Shown here piece after piece: positions 9,977 through 19,643 of a stretch of DNA of 64,000 bases. Position numbers and translations under genes: made by a program. This stretch comes from Saprospiraceae bacterium (lineage in GTDB: Bacteria > Bacteroidota > Bacteroidia > Chitinophagales > Saprospiraceae): NCBI GenBank assembly GCA_016715245.1, contig JADKAS010000004.1:62001-126000 (forward strand). Direction: 5' to 3'. Each line of letters opens with the position of its first letter. Within the stretch, counting starts at the first letter, position 1. The notes under the pieces are model-generated. The model saw nothing but the letters and a program-made list of their open reading frames with translations. It was not told where the DNA came from and did no database searches.

Positions 9977-10996
9977 ATGAATATAGTTGAAATCATCCTG
10001 AATGCTTATGGTGGTTATGCATCCTATCTTTGGAATGAAATAACGCACCCTTCCTGGCATAATTATTTTTATTGGTTGCTTATTTTGTCCCTGTTCTTTT
10101 TCAGCCTGGAATGGTATCAACCCTGGCGCAAAGAACAGCCTCGCTTTCGTAAAGATTTTTGGCTGGATGTCTTTTACATGTATTTCAACTTTTTTCTTTT
10201 TTCACTTGTCATTTATAACGCTGCTTCAGACGTAGTTGTAAATCTGTTTAATTCCATCATACAACAAACCTCCGGTTTTGATCTCCAAAAATCTAATCCT
10301 ATGTCACAATGGCCTTTTTGGGCAGTATTGCTCACCGGTTTTGTGGTCAGGGATTTTGTACAATGGTGGGTACATAGATTGTTGCACAGAGTGGAATTTT
10401 TGTGGAATTTTCACAAAGTACATCATTCTGTACAACAAATGGGATTTGCTGCCCATCTCCGGTATCACTGGATGGAAAATATTGTCTACCGAAGTATTGA
10501 ATATATTCCTCTGGCTTTGTTGGGAATAGGCCTGTATGACTTTTTTATTATCCATATTTTTACCTTGGCAGTTGGCCATTACAACCACAGTAACATCACT
10601 GTATCCGGAAAAATAACTGGTGGCGTCCTTGGTCTTCTACTCGGGGTGGTTTTATATACAGGAATGGCAGATGTAAATGTACTGGAAGGCCTCGAACTCT
10701 GGACAAAATTGACCATTGTCGCACTCATGGTCCTGGCGTTTTCATTTATAGTTGGACCATTTATGAAAAAAATTTTCAACAGCCCGGAAATGCATATCTG
10801 GCATCATGCTTATGAGATGCCTTCTGACAAACCTTACGGAATTAATTTTGGACTCACCCTTGCTATCTGGGACTATATTTTCGGAACGGCTGTTATTCCG
10901 CATAATGGAAAAGACATACGACTTGGGTTTCCCGGAGATGAAAATTTCCCAAAATCTTTTGGACAACAAGCTCTCTTTGGTTTAAAAAATAAATAG
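9977..10996 (+). CDS. Sterol desaturase / fatty acid hydroxylase family membrane protein
   Basis: 339 residues, multi-pass membrane enzyme. The di-iron histidine clusters of the family are present: HRLLH, then FHKVHHS, then a His pair around HYNHSN, and the C-terminal HIWHHAYE. Several hydrophobic helices flank them (residues about 30-55, 75-95, 110-130, 175-200, 215-260). Members insert oxygen or double bonds into lipids using O2; the substrate here is unknown. It follows the rhodanese gene by 5 bases with no promoter between, so an operon is likely. Length and His motifs look complete. Confidence 0.85.
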   Translation: MNIVEIILNAYGGYASYLWNEITHPSWHNYFYWLLILSLFFFSLEWYQPWRKEQPRFRKDFWLDVFYMYFNFFLFSLVIYNAASDVVVNLFNSIIQQTSGFDLQKSNPMSQWPFWAVLLTGFVVRDFVQWWVHRLLHRVEFLWNFHKVHHSVQQMGFAAHLRYHWMENIVYRSIEYIPLALLGIGLYDFFIIHIFTLAVGHYNHSNITVSGKITGGVLGLLLGVVLYTGMADVNVLEGLELWTKLTIVALMVLAFSFIVGPFMKKIFNSPEMHIWHHAYEMPSDKPYGINFGLTLAIWDYIFGTAVIPHNGKDIRLGFPGDENFPKSFGQQALFGLKNK

Positions 10997-11045
10997 TATT
11001 ACTTCACACATAAATCAAATAATATTAAAAAAAATTAAGTTTTTA

Positions 11046-11053
11046 TAAATTTG
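11046..11053 (+). promoter_or_regulatory. Bacteroidota -7 box upstream of 11092 gene
   Basis: TAAATTTG fits TAnnTTTG. It lies 38 bases before the ATG at 11092, so the leader would be about 30 bases. No TTG at the usual -33 distance. Confidence 0.4.
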
Positions 11054-11091
11054 TCTTAAAGTAATGTATTTTTACTTTATAAAATTTAATC

Positions 11092-11976
11092 ATGAAAAAA
11101 TCAATATTCACCATTTTTTTATTATTGTGCTCAATAGCCTGTTCTGAATTATTTGCACAAACCGTCATCCAACAGGATAGTACGTATATTTTTGAAATGA
11201 AAGATGGCAACACCTACATTGGAAAGGTCAATATTCTTGAAAAAGGAAGAGTGTATGAATTGTCAACAAGTATAGGAAAACTTAGCATTCGGGCTGAAGA
11301 TATTGAAGTAGTTAGAATTGCGGATAAAAACAATATTAGGACAGGAACTTATTGGCCAAAGAATCCTCATTCCAGCAGGTATTTTTTCAGCCCCAGTGGA
11401 TATGGTCTCAGAAAAGGAGAAGGTTATTATCAAAATGCCTGGATTTTTTTTAATCAGGTATCCTATGGTTTTTCCGATTATTTTACCATGGGTGTGGGTA
11501 TGATTCCAACATTTTTGTTTGGAGCCACAGAATTTATGCCCATTTGGATAACTCCCAAATTTAATTTTGAGTATAAAAACGGTAAAGGTGCTTTCGGCGC
11601 TGGGAGTATTTTATTTACGACATTAGGAGAAAATGGAAGTGTTGGAATCCTTTACGGATCTAATACTTTCGGGACCCGAGACAAACAACTCACCATTGGT
11701 CTGGGATGGGGTTATTCTTCAGGTGGTGGATTTAGTAATTACCCTACCGTAAATGTAAGTGGATTGATAAGAACAAGTAAAAAATGGGCTTTTGTGACAG
11801 AAAACTATTTCCTGTCGGTCGAAGATGGAGGTCTGATTCTGAGTGCGGGAGCACGTTATATGGCGAAAAACATTGCCATTGATTTAGCTGGTGCCAGACC
11901 TGTATTTCAGGATTTGGACGGGTTTTTTATTATTCCATGGTTGAGTATAAGTGTACCATTCGGAAAAAAATATTAA
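11092..11976 (+). CDS. Predicted outer-membrane beta-barrel protein, unknown function
   Basis: 294 residues. A signal peptide ends after SELFAQ (about residue 23). Residues 25-80 form a small soluble domain rich in beta strands (FEMKDGNTYIGKV, IRAEDIEVVRI). The rest is a run of alternating aromatic/glycine strands (for example GYGLRKGEGYYQNAWIFF) typical of outer-membrane barrels, and the last strands end near the C-terminus (IPWLSISVPFGKKY). I do not recognise a named family. It stands alone with its own -7 box and is followed by rarA 46 bases later. Confidence 0.7.
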   Translation: MKKSIFTIFLLLCSIACSELFAQTVIQQDSTYIFEMKDGNTYIGKVNILEKGRVYELSTSIGKLSIRAEDIEVVRIADKNNIRTGTYWPKNPHSSRYFFSPSGYGLRKGEGYYQNAWIFFNQVSYGFSDYFTMGVGMIPTFLFGATEFMPIWITPKFNFEYKNGKGAFGAGSILFTTLGENGSVGILYGSNTFGTRDKQLTIGLGWGYSSGGGFSNYPTVNVSGLIRTSKKWAFVTENYFLSVEDGGLILSAGARYMAKNIAIDLAGARPVFQDLDGFFIIPWLSISVPFGKKY

Positions 11977-12022
11977 TTTTACACAGTACAATTATTTAAC
12001 GTACCTGTAAAAATATTTCTCC

Positions 12023-13294
12023 ATGATTCCTCTTGCCGAAAGAATGAGGCCATCATCACTCGATGATTACATCGGGCAGCAACACCTTGTAGGCCCTTCC
12101 GGACCCTTAAGAAAAATGTTGGAATCAGGACATCTTTCCTCTATTCTTTTTTGGGGACCCCCTGGCGTTGGAAAAACCACATTGGCACACATAATGGCAA
12201 CCTCTTTAAAAAGACCTTTTCAAGCTTTGTCCGCTGTACAGAGTGGTGTCAAGGATGTTAGGGAGGCCATTGAAAAAGCAAAGTCACAAAGGTTTTTTAA
12301 CCAACCCGGACCCGTTTTATTTATTGATGAAATACATAGATTTTCTAAATCACAGCAAGATTCATTACTGGGTGCTGTTGAAAAGGGTATAATAACTTTG
12401 ATTGGTGCTACAACAGAAAATCCTTCTTTTGAAGTTATTTCTGCTCTCCTCTCCCGTTGTCAGGTCTATGTATTGCAACCCTTATCCAAATCAGATTTAA
12501 TTCAGATGGTGGATTTTGCCATCAAAAAAGATGAATTTTTATCAAAAAAACAAATCAAGGTTGAATCTTATGAGGCCTTACTTGCTTTTTCAGGAGGAGA
12601 TGGCCGCAAATTATATAATGCGCTTGAAATAGTAGTTTCTGTACATCCAACAAAAATTAAGATTACAGATGATTTAGTAAAAGAAGTTATTCTGGAAAAC
12701 CTTGCTTTGTACGATAAAAACGGAGAACAACATTACGATTTGGTTTCCGCTTTTATTAAATCTATGCGAACTTCTGATCCCAATGCAGCAGTTTATTATC
12801 TTGCCCGAATGATCGAAGGAGGTGAAGATCCCCTTTTTATATGCAGACGTATGGTTATTCTTGCAGCAGAAGACATAGGTCTGGCCAATCCAAACGCTTT
12901 ACTTATGGCAAATACGTGTTTTCAATCCGTACATCAGATTGGCATGCCTGAATCCCGAATTATTATGTCCCAAACCGCTATTTATTTGTCTTGTTCTCCG
13001 AAAAGTAATTCGGCCTACACAGCCATTGAAAATGCACTATCTTATGTCAGAAAGACAGGAAATTTACCTGTCCCTTTGGCCCTCAGAAATGCTCCGACAG
13101 CGCTTATGAAAGATCTTGGATATGGCAAAAACTATGAATATGCCCACCATTTTGAAAAAAATATAGTAAATCTGGAATGTATGCCGGAAGAAGCCATTGG
13201 TCAAACCCTTTATCATCCGGGGGATAATCCTAATGAAATAAAATATACTCAATTTCTTTATAATCTTTGGAAAGGAAAGTATCCGTCTACATAA
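12023..13294 (+). CDS. rarA: Replication-associated recombination protein A (RarA/MgsA), AAA+ ATPase
   Basis: 423 residues, normal length. The N-terminus PLAERMRPSSLDDYIGQQHL is the classic family start. Walker A GPPGVGKTT is near residue 45, Walker B LFIDEIHRF near residue 97, and sensor 1 GATTENPSFE near residue 130. The C-terminal half carries the MgsA tetramerisation part (SAFIKSMRTSDPNAAVYYLARM, EDIGLANP). RarA is a clamp-loader-like ATPase that acts at stalled replication forks together with SSB. All nucleotide-binding residues are present. It is expressed separately from the barrel gene upstream; DUF4199 follows 89 bases later. Confidence 0.95.
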   Translation: MIPLAERMRPSSLDDYIGQQHLVGPSGPLRKMLESGHLSSILFWGPPGVGKTTLAHIMATSLKRPFQALSAVQSGVKDVREAIEKAKSQRFFNQPGPVLFIDEIHRFSKSQQDSLLGAVEKGIITLIGATTENPSFEVISALLSRCQVYVLQPLSKSDLIQMVDFAIKKDEFLSKKQIKVESYEALLAFSGGDGRKLYNALEIVVSVHPTKIKITDDLVKEVILENLALYDKNGEQHYDLVSAFIKSMRTSDPNAAVYYLARMIEGGEDPLFICRRMVILAAEDIGLANPNALLMANTCFQSVHQIGMPESRIIMSQTAIYLSCSPKSNSAYTAIENALSYVRKTGNLPVPLALRNAPTALMKDLGYGKNYEYAHHFEKNIVNLECMPEEAIGQTLYHPGDNPNEIKYTQFLYNLWKGKYPST

Positions 13295-13383
13295 AGTAAT
13301 TATGAAAGAAAAACAATATTTATGAAGTCAGCAACTTCATATGATAAAAAATCTTATTTTTACCCCACATAAAACAGAAAAAT

Positions 13384-13902
13384 ATGCAAAATCCATTTAT
13401 TAAATACAGTCTTTATTTCGCTGTTATAAATGTAATAGCAAGTTTGGTAATTTATCTTGTAAGTCCGGAATTATTATTTAATATGTATTTGGGCTGGTTC
13501 TGGGTTCTTGCTCTTTTAGTTTTAATGGTACTGGCTATCCGGGAGAAAAGAATAAAAACCAACGGGGAAATTTCTTTACAGGAAGGGTTTAAACAGAGTT
13601 GGATTACCTTTGCATTAGGGATGTTATTTTCAATGCTATTTTCTTATATTCTTACTAATTTTATTGATCCTGATCTGATTGAACTGCAAAAAGACGCTCA
13701 GATTGCAGCTATAGAAAAAATGGCGGAAGCTTGGAATCTGCCTGAAGAAAGTGTCGAAAAACAAATTGATGAAATTAATACTAAACCTACTACAGGATTT
13801 GGTCAACTTCTAATTGGATACATGATAATGTTACTCGTTGGGGCTATTCCATCCATCATCATGGCAGCCATTATGAAAAAATCAAATGATCAAATCGCCT
13901 GA
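13384..13902 (+). CDS. DUF4199 domain membrane protein
   Basis: 172 residues with about four membrane helices (residues 8-25, 33-52, 70-90, 140-162) and a charged helical segment between helices 3 and 4. The topology and the segment with EISLQEGFKQSWITFALG match DUF4199, a family common in Bacteroidota with no known function. It is followed after 5 bases by a GT2 glycosyltransferase, a frequent pairing in this phylum, so the two are one operon; a link to lipid-linked sugar transfer is possible but unproven. Confidence 0.8.
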   Translation: MQNPFIKYSLYFAVINVIASLVIYLVSPELLFNMYLGWFWVLALLVLMVLAIREKRIKTNGEISLQEGFKQSWITFALGMLFSMLFSYILTNFIDPDLIELQKDAQIAAIEKMAEAWNLPEESVEKQIDEINTKPTTGFGQLLIGYMIMLLVGAIPSIIMAAIMKKSNDQIA

Positions 13903-13907
13903 TCGCT

Positions 13908-14840
13908 ATGGATATTTCTGTCGTCATACCCTTATACAATGAAGAAGAATCAATCCGGGAATTACATGACTGGATACTAAGTGTAATGGTCCAAAATAAT
14001 TACACCTATGAAATTATATTTGTAGACGACGGCAGCACGGATCTTTCCTGGAAAATAATTGAAGAAGTAAAATCTAAAAACCCTTGCGTAAAAGGTATTA
14101 AATTCAGAAGAAATTATGGAAAATCAGCAGGTCTTCATGTTGCTTTTGAAAAAGCGGAAGGAGATGTAGTCATAACCATGGATGGAGATTTGCAGGATAG
14201 CCCTGAAGAAATTCCCGCCTTGGTAGAAATGATAAATAAGCAACAATTTGACTTGGTCTCAGGATGGAAAAAAAAGCGTTACGACCCATTGACAAAAACA
14301 ATTCCAACAAAAATATACAATGGTGTTACAAGCTATATGTCGGGCATTAAACTTCACGACATGAACTGTGGATTGAAGGCCTATAAAAAAGATGTTGTAA
14401 AAAATATTGATGTGTATGGAGAAATGCATCGCTACATTCCGGTCATAGCCAAATGGGCAGGTTTTGATAAAATAGGTGAAAAAGTTGTACTGCATCAGGC
14501 CAGAAAATATGGAAGCAGTAAGTTTGGAATTTCACGGTTTATTTATGGCCCTCTGGATCTGCTATCCATCATGTTTGTCAGCAAATTCGGAAAAAGACCT
14601 ATGCATTTTTTTGGAGCAATGGGAGGTGGCTTCATCCTCATCGGTCTGGGAATTTTGGCCTACCTTAGTGTCATGAAATTATTCTTGGAAGTGGCCGGAA
14701 TTGCCAACCGACCGGCATTTTATCTTGGTCTTCTTCTGATTATTGTAGGTGTACAATTATTTATCGCAGGATTTCTTGGAGAACTTGTCAGTAGAAATGC
14801 ACCTGACAAAAATGTATATCAGGTCGAAAAATTAATCTAA
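13908..14840 (+). CDS. GT2 family glycosyltransferase, DPM1/GtrB-like
   Basis: 310 residues. The catalytic GT-A domain shows VVIPLYNEEESI at the start, FVDDGSTD, ITMDGDLQDSPEEIP with the metal-binding DGD, and NCGLKAYKKDV. Two C-terminal membrane helices (about residues 232-255 and 268-292) anchor it. This layout is that of dolichyl-phosphate mannose synthase-like or GtrB/ArnC enzymes that load a sugar from a nucleotide donor onto polyprenyl phosphate at the inner membrane. Start ATG 13908 is five bases after the DUF4199 stop, showing an operon. The donor sugar cannot be told from sequence. Confidence 0.88.
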   Translation: MDISVVIPLYNEEESIRELHDWILSVMVQNNYTYEIIFVDDGSTDLSWKIIEEVKSKNPCVKGIKFRRNYGKSAGLHVAFEKAEGDVVITMDGDLQDSPEEIPALVEMINKQQFDLVSGWKKKRYDPLTKTIPTKIYNGVTSYMSGIKLHDMNCGLKAYKKDVVKNIDVYGEMHRYIPVIAKWAGFDKIGEKVVLHQARKYGSSKFGISRFIYGPLDLLSIMFVSKFGKRPMHFFGAMGGGFILIGLGILAYLSVMKLFLEVAGIANRPAFYLGLLLIIVGVQLFIAGFLGELVSRNAPDKNVYQVEKLI

Positions 14841-14884
14841 TAACTGTGTTTAGCCCTTGTTATAATAAAGTATTATAGAAAAAA

Positions 14885-15244
14885 TCACTTCTTCAGCTTC
14901 AAGAAGTCAAATACTTTTTCCACAGGTCGTCCGATTATAGCTTTTGAGCCTTTTATAAGTATCGGTCTTTCGATTAATACAGGATGATCGACCATGGTCT
15001 GAATCCATTCTTCGTCAGAAAAATTTTTGTCAGCAAATTGCTCCCTGTACAAAGTTTCACTTTTACGAATAAGGTTTATGGGTCGAATGTCCAACTTTCT
15101 GATCAGGTTTTCAATTTTTTTATAACTTAGCGTTTTCGTCAGGTATAAAAGTATATCGTATTCAACACCGTTTTCTTTAAGAATTTGTATGGCCTCCCGA
15201 CTGGTGGAACATTTGGGATTGTGAAGAATCTTTACATTGATCAT
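14885..15244 (-). CDS. ArsC/Spx-family arsenate reductase-like protein
   Basis: 119 residues, small thioredoxin-fold protein. The N-terminal motif HNPKCSTSREA holds the catalytic Cys near residue 10. The family core LIRKSETLYREQF and the cis-Pro region ERPILIKGSKAIIGRP follow. It belongs to the glutaredoxin-dependent ArsC/YfgD group, which reduces arsenate or acts as a general redox protein. There is no ars operon or ArsR-type regulator nearby, so a role in arsenic resistance is not supported by context. It is a single gene converging with the GT2 gene (44-base gap). Confidence 0.85.
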   Translation of the reverse strand: MINVKILHNPKCSTSREAIQILKENGVEYDILLYLTKTLSYKKIENLIRKLDIRPINLIRKSETLYREQFADKNFSDEEWIQTMVDHPVLIERPILIKGSKAIIGRPVEKVFDFLKLKK

Positions 15245-15421
15245 AGGCTGAAAATAGAATTTACATTACAACGTTTTTTATTACCTTTTCGTTTAATAAA
15301 TAATGATTGTTTCTTCAATAAAGAAAACCTTTTATTCCATTAAAACTATTTGAATTCATTCTATATATATCTTTAAAAGTTTAAAAAAATCTCCCTTGCT
15401 CAATTCTTCAAACTATTAAAA

Positions 15422-16783
15422 ATGAAATACTTTTTTATCGCCTGCCTCTCCTTGCTGTATGTATCCATGTCCGCCCAAAATTATAATTATAATGTGTATC
15501 AATTTCCGGACCTCAGAGTCAGGGGATTTAACATAGGCGGAAATGCATTTGGAAATTCACTCAGCTTTAGGGATACAAACCGATGGAGTGGTAATGTAGC
15601 TTTATCTGCAAGGTACTTTTCCATAGTGAATACACGAAAAACACAAAAATTAAATCAATATCGATCGGATATTTCTTACTATAAACAGGACCAACCTTTT
15701 ACCTTTATTCAAATACCTTCACATGAATTCAATATATTTTTTAATTCCTACGGTGAAAATCGTCGGTTTACAGGTTTAAATAATAAAGGTATTCAAAAGT
15801 TTATTGAATTTGATCACATAGTCAATATGGATTTTAACTATCAACGGTTCAATAACAATTTAAATCCACCTGTCATAAGGGAAAATCAACATGAATTTAA
15901 TAGCTGGGTTGCATTACCTGTTAAATTGGGCCGGGGTCGTCTTGAACCATTGGCCGGCATTACTGTGGCTGAGTTTTTAGCCGATGACTTATTAAAAGCC
16001 GGCTTGATTTCTCAATCTTTTACACAGAATCAGATATTTGAACTGGCTCAAAAGATGGTTGCTGTGGATAATGCGAGGGTATTCGATTTCAGAAATGCAA
16101 ATATCTTTCGACTAAAAGAGTTGAGTGCCTGGTTGGAAAGCCAGGGTATATCGCAGACCATAGAAACCTTTACTATTCTTAATGACAATTACAATTTTGC
16201 ATTTTCCGGACTGCGAAATCAGGGAAAACAACAATCTATAGGCCTCATTCCCATTATTTCAGCTACAACTGAAAGATCTGATGTCTGGACTACAGGCTTC
16301 GGCCTTGGTTTACAATACGAATGGACCCATCAAAAAAATATTTCCAAAAACCTGCACAAAGCATGGCGTAGCACGGGAAGTTTATATTTCATGGAACTTG
16401 AACCCGTGAATGTCCAAAGTATTATCCATGCCGGAATCCAACATGAAATCACCTATGTACCTATCTCAAGAACTATCATAAACCTTTCGCCATTTATATC
16501 GGCCATGTTTCTGGATATGGAAAATTTTGCTTCCATTGCCGGTTTAAACGGTTCAGCGAGCTATTTTATAAACAATCGCCTGAGAATCACGGGAAGCTTT
16601 CAGGGAAACTACTTTTTCAACCCTACCTATTCCTCCAATCTCATTATTCCTAGCATCATCATGAATGATTATTTTACTTTCCCGGCGCAAGGAAAAACCA
16701 CCCGGAATGTGTCCGTTTATCAATATTTCAATGAAAAGTTTAATTTCTTCGGAGGATTGTCATTTTCATATTTTTTGTTCTGA
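15422..16783 (+). CDS. Predicted outer-membrane beta-barrel protein, unknown function
   Basis: 453 residues. A signal peptide ends after VSMSAQ (about residue 19). The mature protein is rich in Asn, Tyr, Phe and alternating strands (WSGNVALSARYFS, FNIFFNSYGENRRF, TTGFGLGLQYEWTH) and ends in FFGGLSFSYFLF, a typical C-terminal barrel strand with a terminal Phe. An internal helical stretch (about residues 180-250) could be a plug or periplasmic insert. No named family recognised. It is monocistronic, with 118 bases to glgB. Confidence 0.65.
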   Translation: MKYFFIACLSLLYVSMSAQNYNYNVYQFPDLRVRGFNIGGNAFGNSLSFRDTNRWSGNVALSARYFSIVNTRKTQKLNQYRSDISYYKQDQPFTFIQIPSHEFNIFFNSYGENRRFTGLNNKGIQKFIEFDHIVNMDFNYQRFNNNLNPPVIRENQHEFNSWVALPVKLGRGRLEPLAGITVAEFLADDLLKAGLISQSFTQNQIFELAQKMVAVDNARVFDFRNANIFRLKELSAWLESQGISQTIETFTILNDNYNFAFSGLRNQGKQQSIGLIPIISATTERSDVWTTGFGLGLQYEWTHQKNISKNLHKAWRSTGSLYFMELEPVNVQSIIHAGIQHEITYVPISRTIINLSPFISAMFLDMENFASIAGLNGSASYFINNRLRITGSFQGNYFFNPTYSSNLIIPSIIMNDYFTFPAQGKTTRNVSVYQYFNEKFNFFGGLSFSYFLF

Positions 16784-16852
16784 CACACTGTATGTATAAA
16801 TACACCTATATTGACCGTTTGATTAAGAAATATTTTTATTTATAAAAGAGAA

Positions 16853-16883
16853 TTGATTTTTCATGTGTTTTTCCGTAACTTGG
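16853..16883 (+). promoter_or_regulatory. Candidate promoter of glgB
   Basis: TTG at 16853-16855 is 20 bases from TAACTTGG at 16876-16883, which fits the -33/-7 layout but has one mismatch to TAnnTTTG. It is 18 bases from the glgB ATG, so the leader would be short. Confidence 0.3.
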
Positions 16884-16901
16884 TGCTCAAATTAAAGACA
16901 A

Positions 16902-18857
16902 ATGGCAGAAAATAAAGTGTTACCCGCAGGCCTGATGTCGGATTTTGACGTGAGCTTGTTTCAATCCGGCAAACATTTCCGTTTATACGAAAAAATGGGC
17001 GCTCAATTAGGAAAACACGAAACATCGGAAGGGTGTTATTTTACCGTGTATGCTCCCAATGCATACCAGGTGACTGTCGTAGGAGATTTTAATAAATGGA
17101 ACGGTGAGCAACATGTTTTATTCCCTCGGTGGGACAAATCGGGAATTTGGGAAGGGTTTATTCCCGGAATTAAACATGGAACCATATACAAATATAAAGT
17201 ATATCCTCATAAATTCGGCAGAGTCCGATTAAAGTCCGATCCTTATGCTTTCAAGATGGAACATCCTCCATTATCCGGTTCCATAGTCTGGAACATGGAT
17301 TATTCGTGGAAAGATAAAGATTGGATGACAGAGAGAGTGAAAAAAAATGGACGTAACAAACCTCATTCGGTTTATGAGGTTCATTTTGGATCCTGGCGTT
17401 TTAAGCCCGGAGAAAACAGATCTTTGAATTACATGGAAGCTGCCATAGAACTCACAGAATATGTTAAAGCTATGGGATTTACCCATGTGGAATTTATGCC
17501 ACTTGCCGAATATCCCTATGAGCCTTCATGGGGATATCAGGTTACCGGTTATTATGCCGCAACATCAAGGTTTGGGAATCCACAGGAATTAATGTATCTT
17601 ATAGACGTTTTACATCAAAATGATATCGGTGTAATCATGGATTGGGTCCCTGCTCACTTTCCGGCGGATGATTTTGCGCTGGCAACATTTGACGGATCTT
17701 GTGTGTACGAACATCCAGACAGGAGAAAGGGATTTCACCCCGATTGGAATACTTTGATTTTTAATTATGAAAGAAACGAAGTAAGAAGTTTTTTAATCAG
17801 CAATGCTTTTTTCTGGTTTGATAATTATCATATTGATGGTGTGAGGGTAGATGCGGTCTCTTCTATGATTCATCTTGATTACAGTAGAAAAGAAGGCGAA
17901 TGGGCACCTAATGAATTTGGCGGAAGGGAATATGTAAGGGCAATATCTTTCATTCAGGAATGTAATAAAGCCCTGTACACCCATTTTCCCGGTATCCAAA
18001 CCATTGCGGAAGAATCAACGGATCATCCTTTGGTGTCAAGACCACCGGATATCGGAGGACTTGGATTTGGCATGAAATGGATGATGGGCTGGATGCACGA
18101 TACCCTGAAATATTTCCAAAGGGAATTTATTTACCGGCGTTTTCATCAAAACGATATTACATTCAGTATCATGTATGCTTTTTCTGAAAATTTTATGTTG
18201 CCACTTTCCCATGATGAAGTAGTACATGGAAAAGCCTCCCTTATTGGAAAAATGGCCGGGGACGAATGGCAGAAATTTTCCAATCTGCGTACTTTGTACG
18301 GGTATATGTTTACACATCCCGGAACCAAACTTTTATTTATGGGAAGTGAAATTGGTCCTTATGATGAATGGAATTTTACGCAACCACTGCCATGGGAATT
18401 GTTGCAATTTGATTCCCATTCAGGTTTGCAACAATGTGTGAGGGATTTGAACAATCTTTATACTTCTTTACCTGCCTTGCATTATTACAATTTCAGTTTT
18501 GAGGGATTTGACTGGGTAAATGCCGGAGATTTTGTTAATTCTATTCTTGTTTATATACGCAAATCAAATGATGAAAATGAAAAATGTCTCATCATTTGTA
18601 ATATGTCAATAAAACCTCAAAATAATTACAAAATTGGTTTGTTTTTAAAGGAAAACTGGATAATGGTTTTTAATTCTGATGATGTAAAATATTGGGGAAG
18701 TCATTATACTGTTAATGAAAAATGTATGGCAAAGAAAAAAGTATGGCAAGGAAAACCCTATTACATTGAAGTGGAAATCCCGCCATTATGTACCTTAATA
18801 TACAAAAAAATTAAAACCAGTAAAAAACCTTCCTCTTCAATAAAGGCAAAAAAATAA
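16902..18857 (+). CDS. glgB: 1,4-alpha-glucan branching enzyme
   Basis: 651 residues. An N-terminal CBM48 domain (about residues 40-135, with FTVYAPNAYQVTVVGDFNKWNG) precedes the GH13 barrel. Catalytic regions are DWVPAHFP, HIDGVRVDAV with the nucleophile Asp, TIAEES with the acid/base Glu, and LSHDEVVHG with the transition-state His-Asp. The C-terminal beta domain ends before a Lys/Ser-rich tail. The enzyme makes alpha-1,6 branches in glycogen. The glycogen synthase-like gene lies 38 kb away at 57192-58004. The RsmI-like gene begins 8 bases after the stop, so they share a transcript. The active site is complete. Confidence 0.95.
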   Translation: MAENKVLPAGLMSDFDVSLFQSGKHFRLYEKMGAQLGKHETSEGCYFTVYAPNAYQVTVVGDFNKWNGEQHVLFPRWDKSGIWEGFIPGIKHGTIYKYKVYPHKFGRVRLKSDPYAFKMEHPPLSGSIVWNMDYSWKDKDWMTERVKKNGRNKPHSVYEVHFGSWRFKPGENRSLNYMEAAIELTEYVKAMGFTHVEFMPLAEYPYEPSWGYQVTGYYAATSRFGNPQELMYLIDVLHQNDIGVIMDWVPAHFPADDFALATFDGSCVYEHPDRRKGFHPDWNTLIFNYERNEVRSFLISNAFFWFDNYHIDGVRVDAVSSMIHLDYSRKEGEWAPNEFGGREYVRAISFIQECNKALYTHFPGIQTIAEESTDHPLVSRPPDIGGLGFGMKWMMGWMHDTLKYFQREFIYRRFHQNDITFSIMYAFSENFMLPLSHDEVVHGKASLIGKMAGDEWQKFSNLRTLYGYMFTHPGTKLLFMGSEIGPYDEWNFTQPLPWELLQFDSHSGLQQCVRDLNNLYTSLPALHYYNFSFEGFDWVNAGDFVNSILVYIRKSNDENEKCLIICNMSIKPQNNYKIGLFLKENWIMVFNSDDVKYWGSHYTVNEKCMAKKKVWQGKPYYIEVEIPPLCTLIYKKIKTSKKPSSSIKAKK

Positions 18858-18865
18858 AATATCCC

Positions 18866-19564
18866 ATGTCTGTTTATTTAATTCCGTGTCCTATTGAAGA
18901 AGGAAGGATGGAAGACCTTCCTGATGCAACTCTTTCCATTTTACATAGTTTGACACATTTTGTGGTGGAAAGAGCAAAAACAGCCAGACATTTTATAAAA
19001 AATTCCGGTCACCCTTCTCCCATTTCAACTTTACACATCATTGAAATCGGCGACCTGAATCTGGACTGGAAATCGGAAGTTTCATGCTGGATAAATGATG
19101 ATATTCCCTTTGGAATCATCTCGGAAGCCGGGTGTCCAGGTATTGCGGATCCAGGAGCTGAAATTGTTGCAATGGCACATAAAGCAAAAAAAAGGGTAAA
19201 ACCGCTTGTGGGGCCATCATCCATTTTTCTTGCTTTAATTTCCGGAGGTTTGAACGGACAGAAATTTTCCTTCAACGGTTACCTGCCAAACAAAAAAAAT
19301 GAATTGACACCGGTCTTAAAAAAGCTTGAAAAGGAAGCATTGACAGGCCATACCCAAATCTTTATGGAAACACCTTATAGAAACTCCTTTATACTGGAAG
19401 CTATTTGTTCGTCTTTGCATGAGAATACTATCCTCTGTGTTGCCTGTGATATTACAGGAGATAATGAAAACATTATATCTCAGTCCATCAAATATTGGAA
19501 AACAGCAGACTATAGCATCTACCATAAAAAACCGTGTGTTTATATTCTTGGAATATTTTCATGA
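18866..19564 (+). CDS. RsmI-like SAM-dependent methyltransferase (tetrapyrrole methylase fold)
   Basis: 232 residues. It has the tetrapyrrole methylase fold seen in 16S rRNA 2'-O-methyltransferase RsmI: YLIPCPIEEG at the N-terminus (the P-loop-like region), GIISEAGCPGIADPG in the middle and PLVGPSSIFLALISGG for SAM binding. The N-terminal motif PCPIEEG differs from the usual TPIGN of RsmI, so it belongs to the Bacteroidota paralogue group and its target (rRNA or other) is uncertain. Start ATG 18866 is eight bases after glgB. Confidence 0.75.
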   Translation: MSVYLIPCPIEEGRMEDLPDATLSILHSLTHFVVERAKTARHFIKNSGHPSPISTLHIIEIGDLNLDWKSEVSCWINDDIPFGIISEAGCPGIADPGAEIVAMAHKAKKRVKPLVGPSSIFLALISGGLNGQKFSFNGYLPNKKNELTPVLKKLEKEALTGHTQIFMETPYRNSFILEAICSSLHENTILCVACDITGDNENIISQSIKYWKTADYSIYHKKPCVYILGIFS

Positions 19565-19624
19565 CGAAGAAAACAAGTATAATTATTAAAAATTAAAAAA
19601 ATAAGCTGATAAAAAAATAATAAT

Positions 19625-19632
19625 TAGTTTTG
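19625..19632 (+). promoter_or_regulatory. Bacteroidota -7 box for DUF819 gene
   Basis: TAGTTTTG fits TAnnTTTG. The ATG at 19644 is only 11 bases downstream, so the mRNA would be almost leaderless. No -33 TTG at 17-23 bases. Confidence 0.45.
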
Positions 19633-19643
19633 TCACCAACAAA

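Noticed and set aside
14885..15244. Arsenic-resistance locus
   Set aside because: Only a lone ArsC-like protein; no ArsR, ArsB/Acr3 or ArsA next to it.
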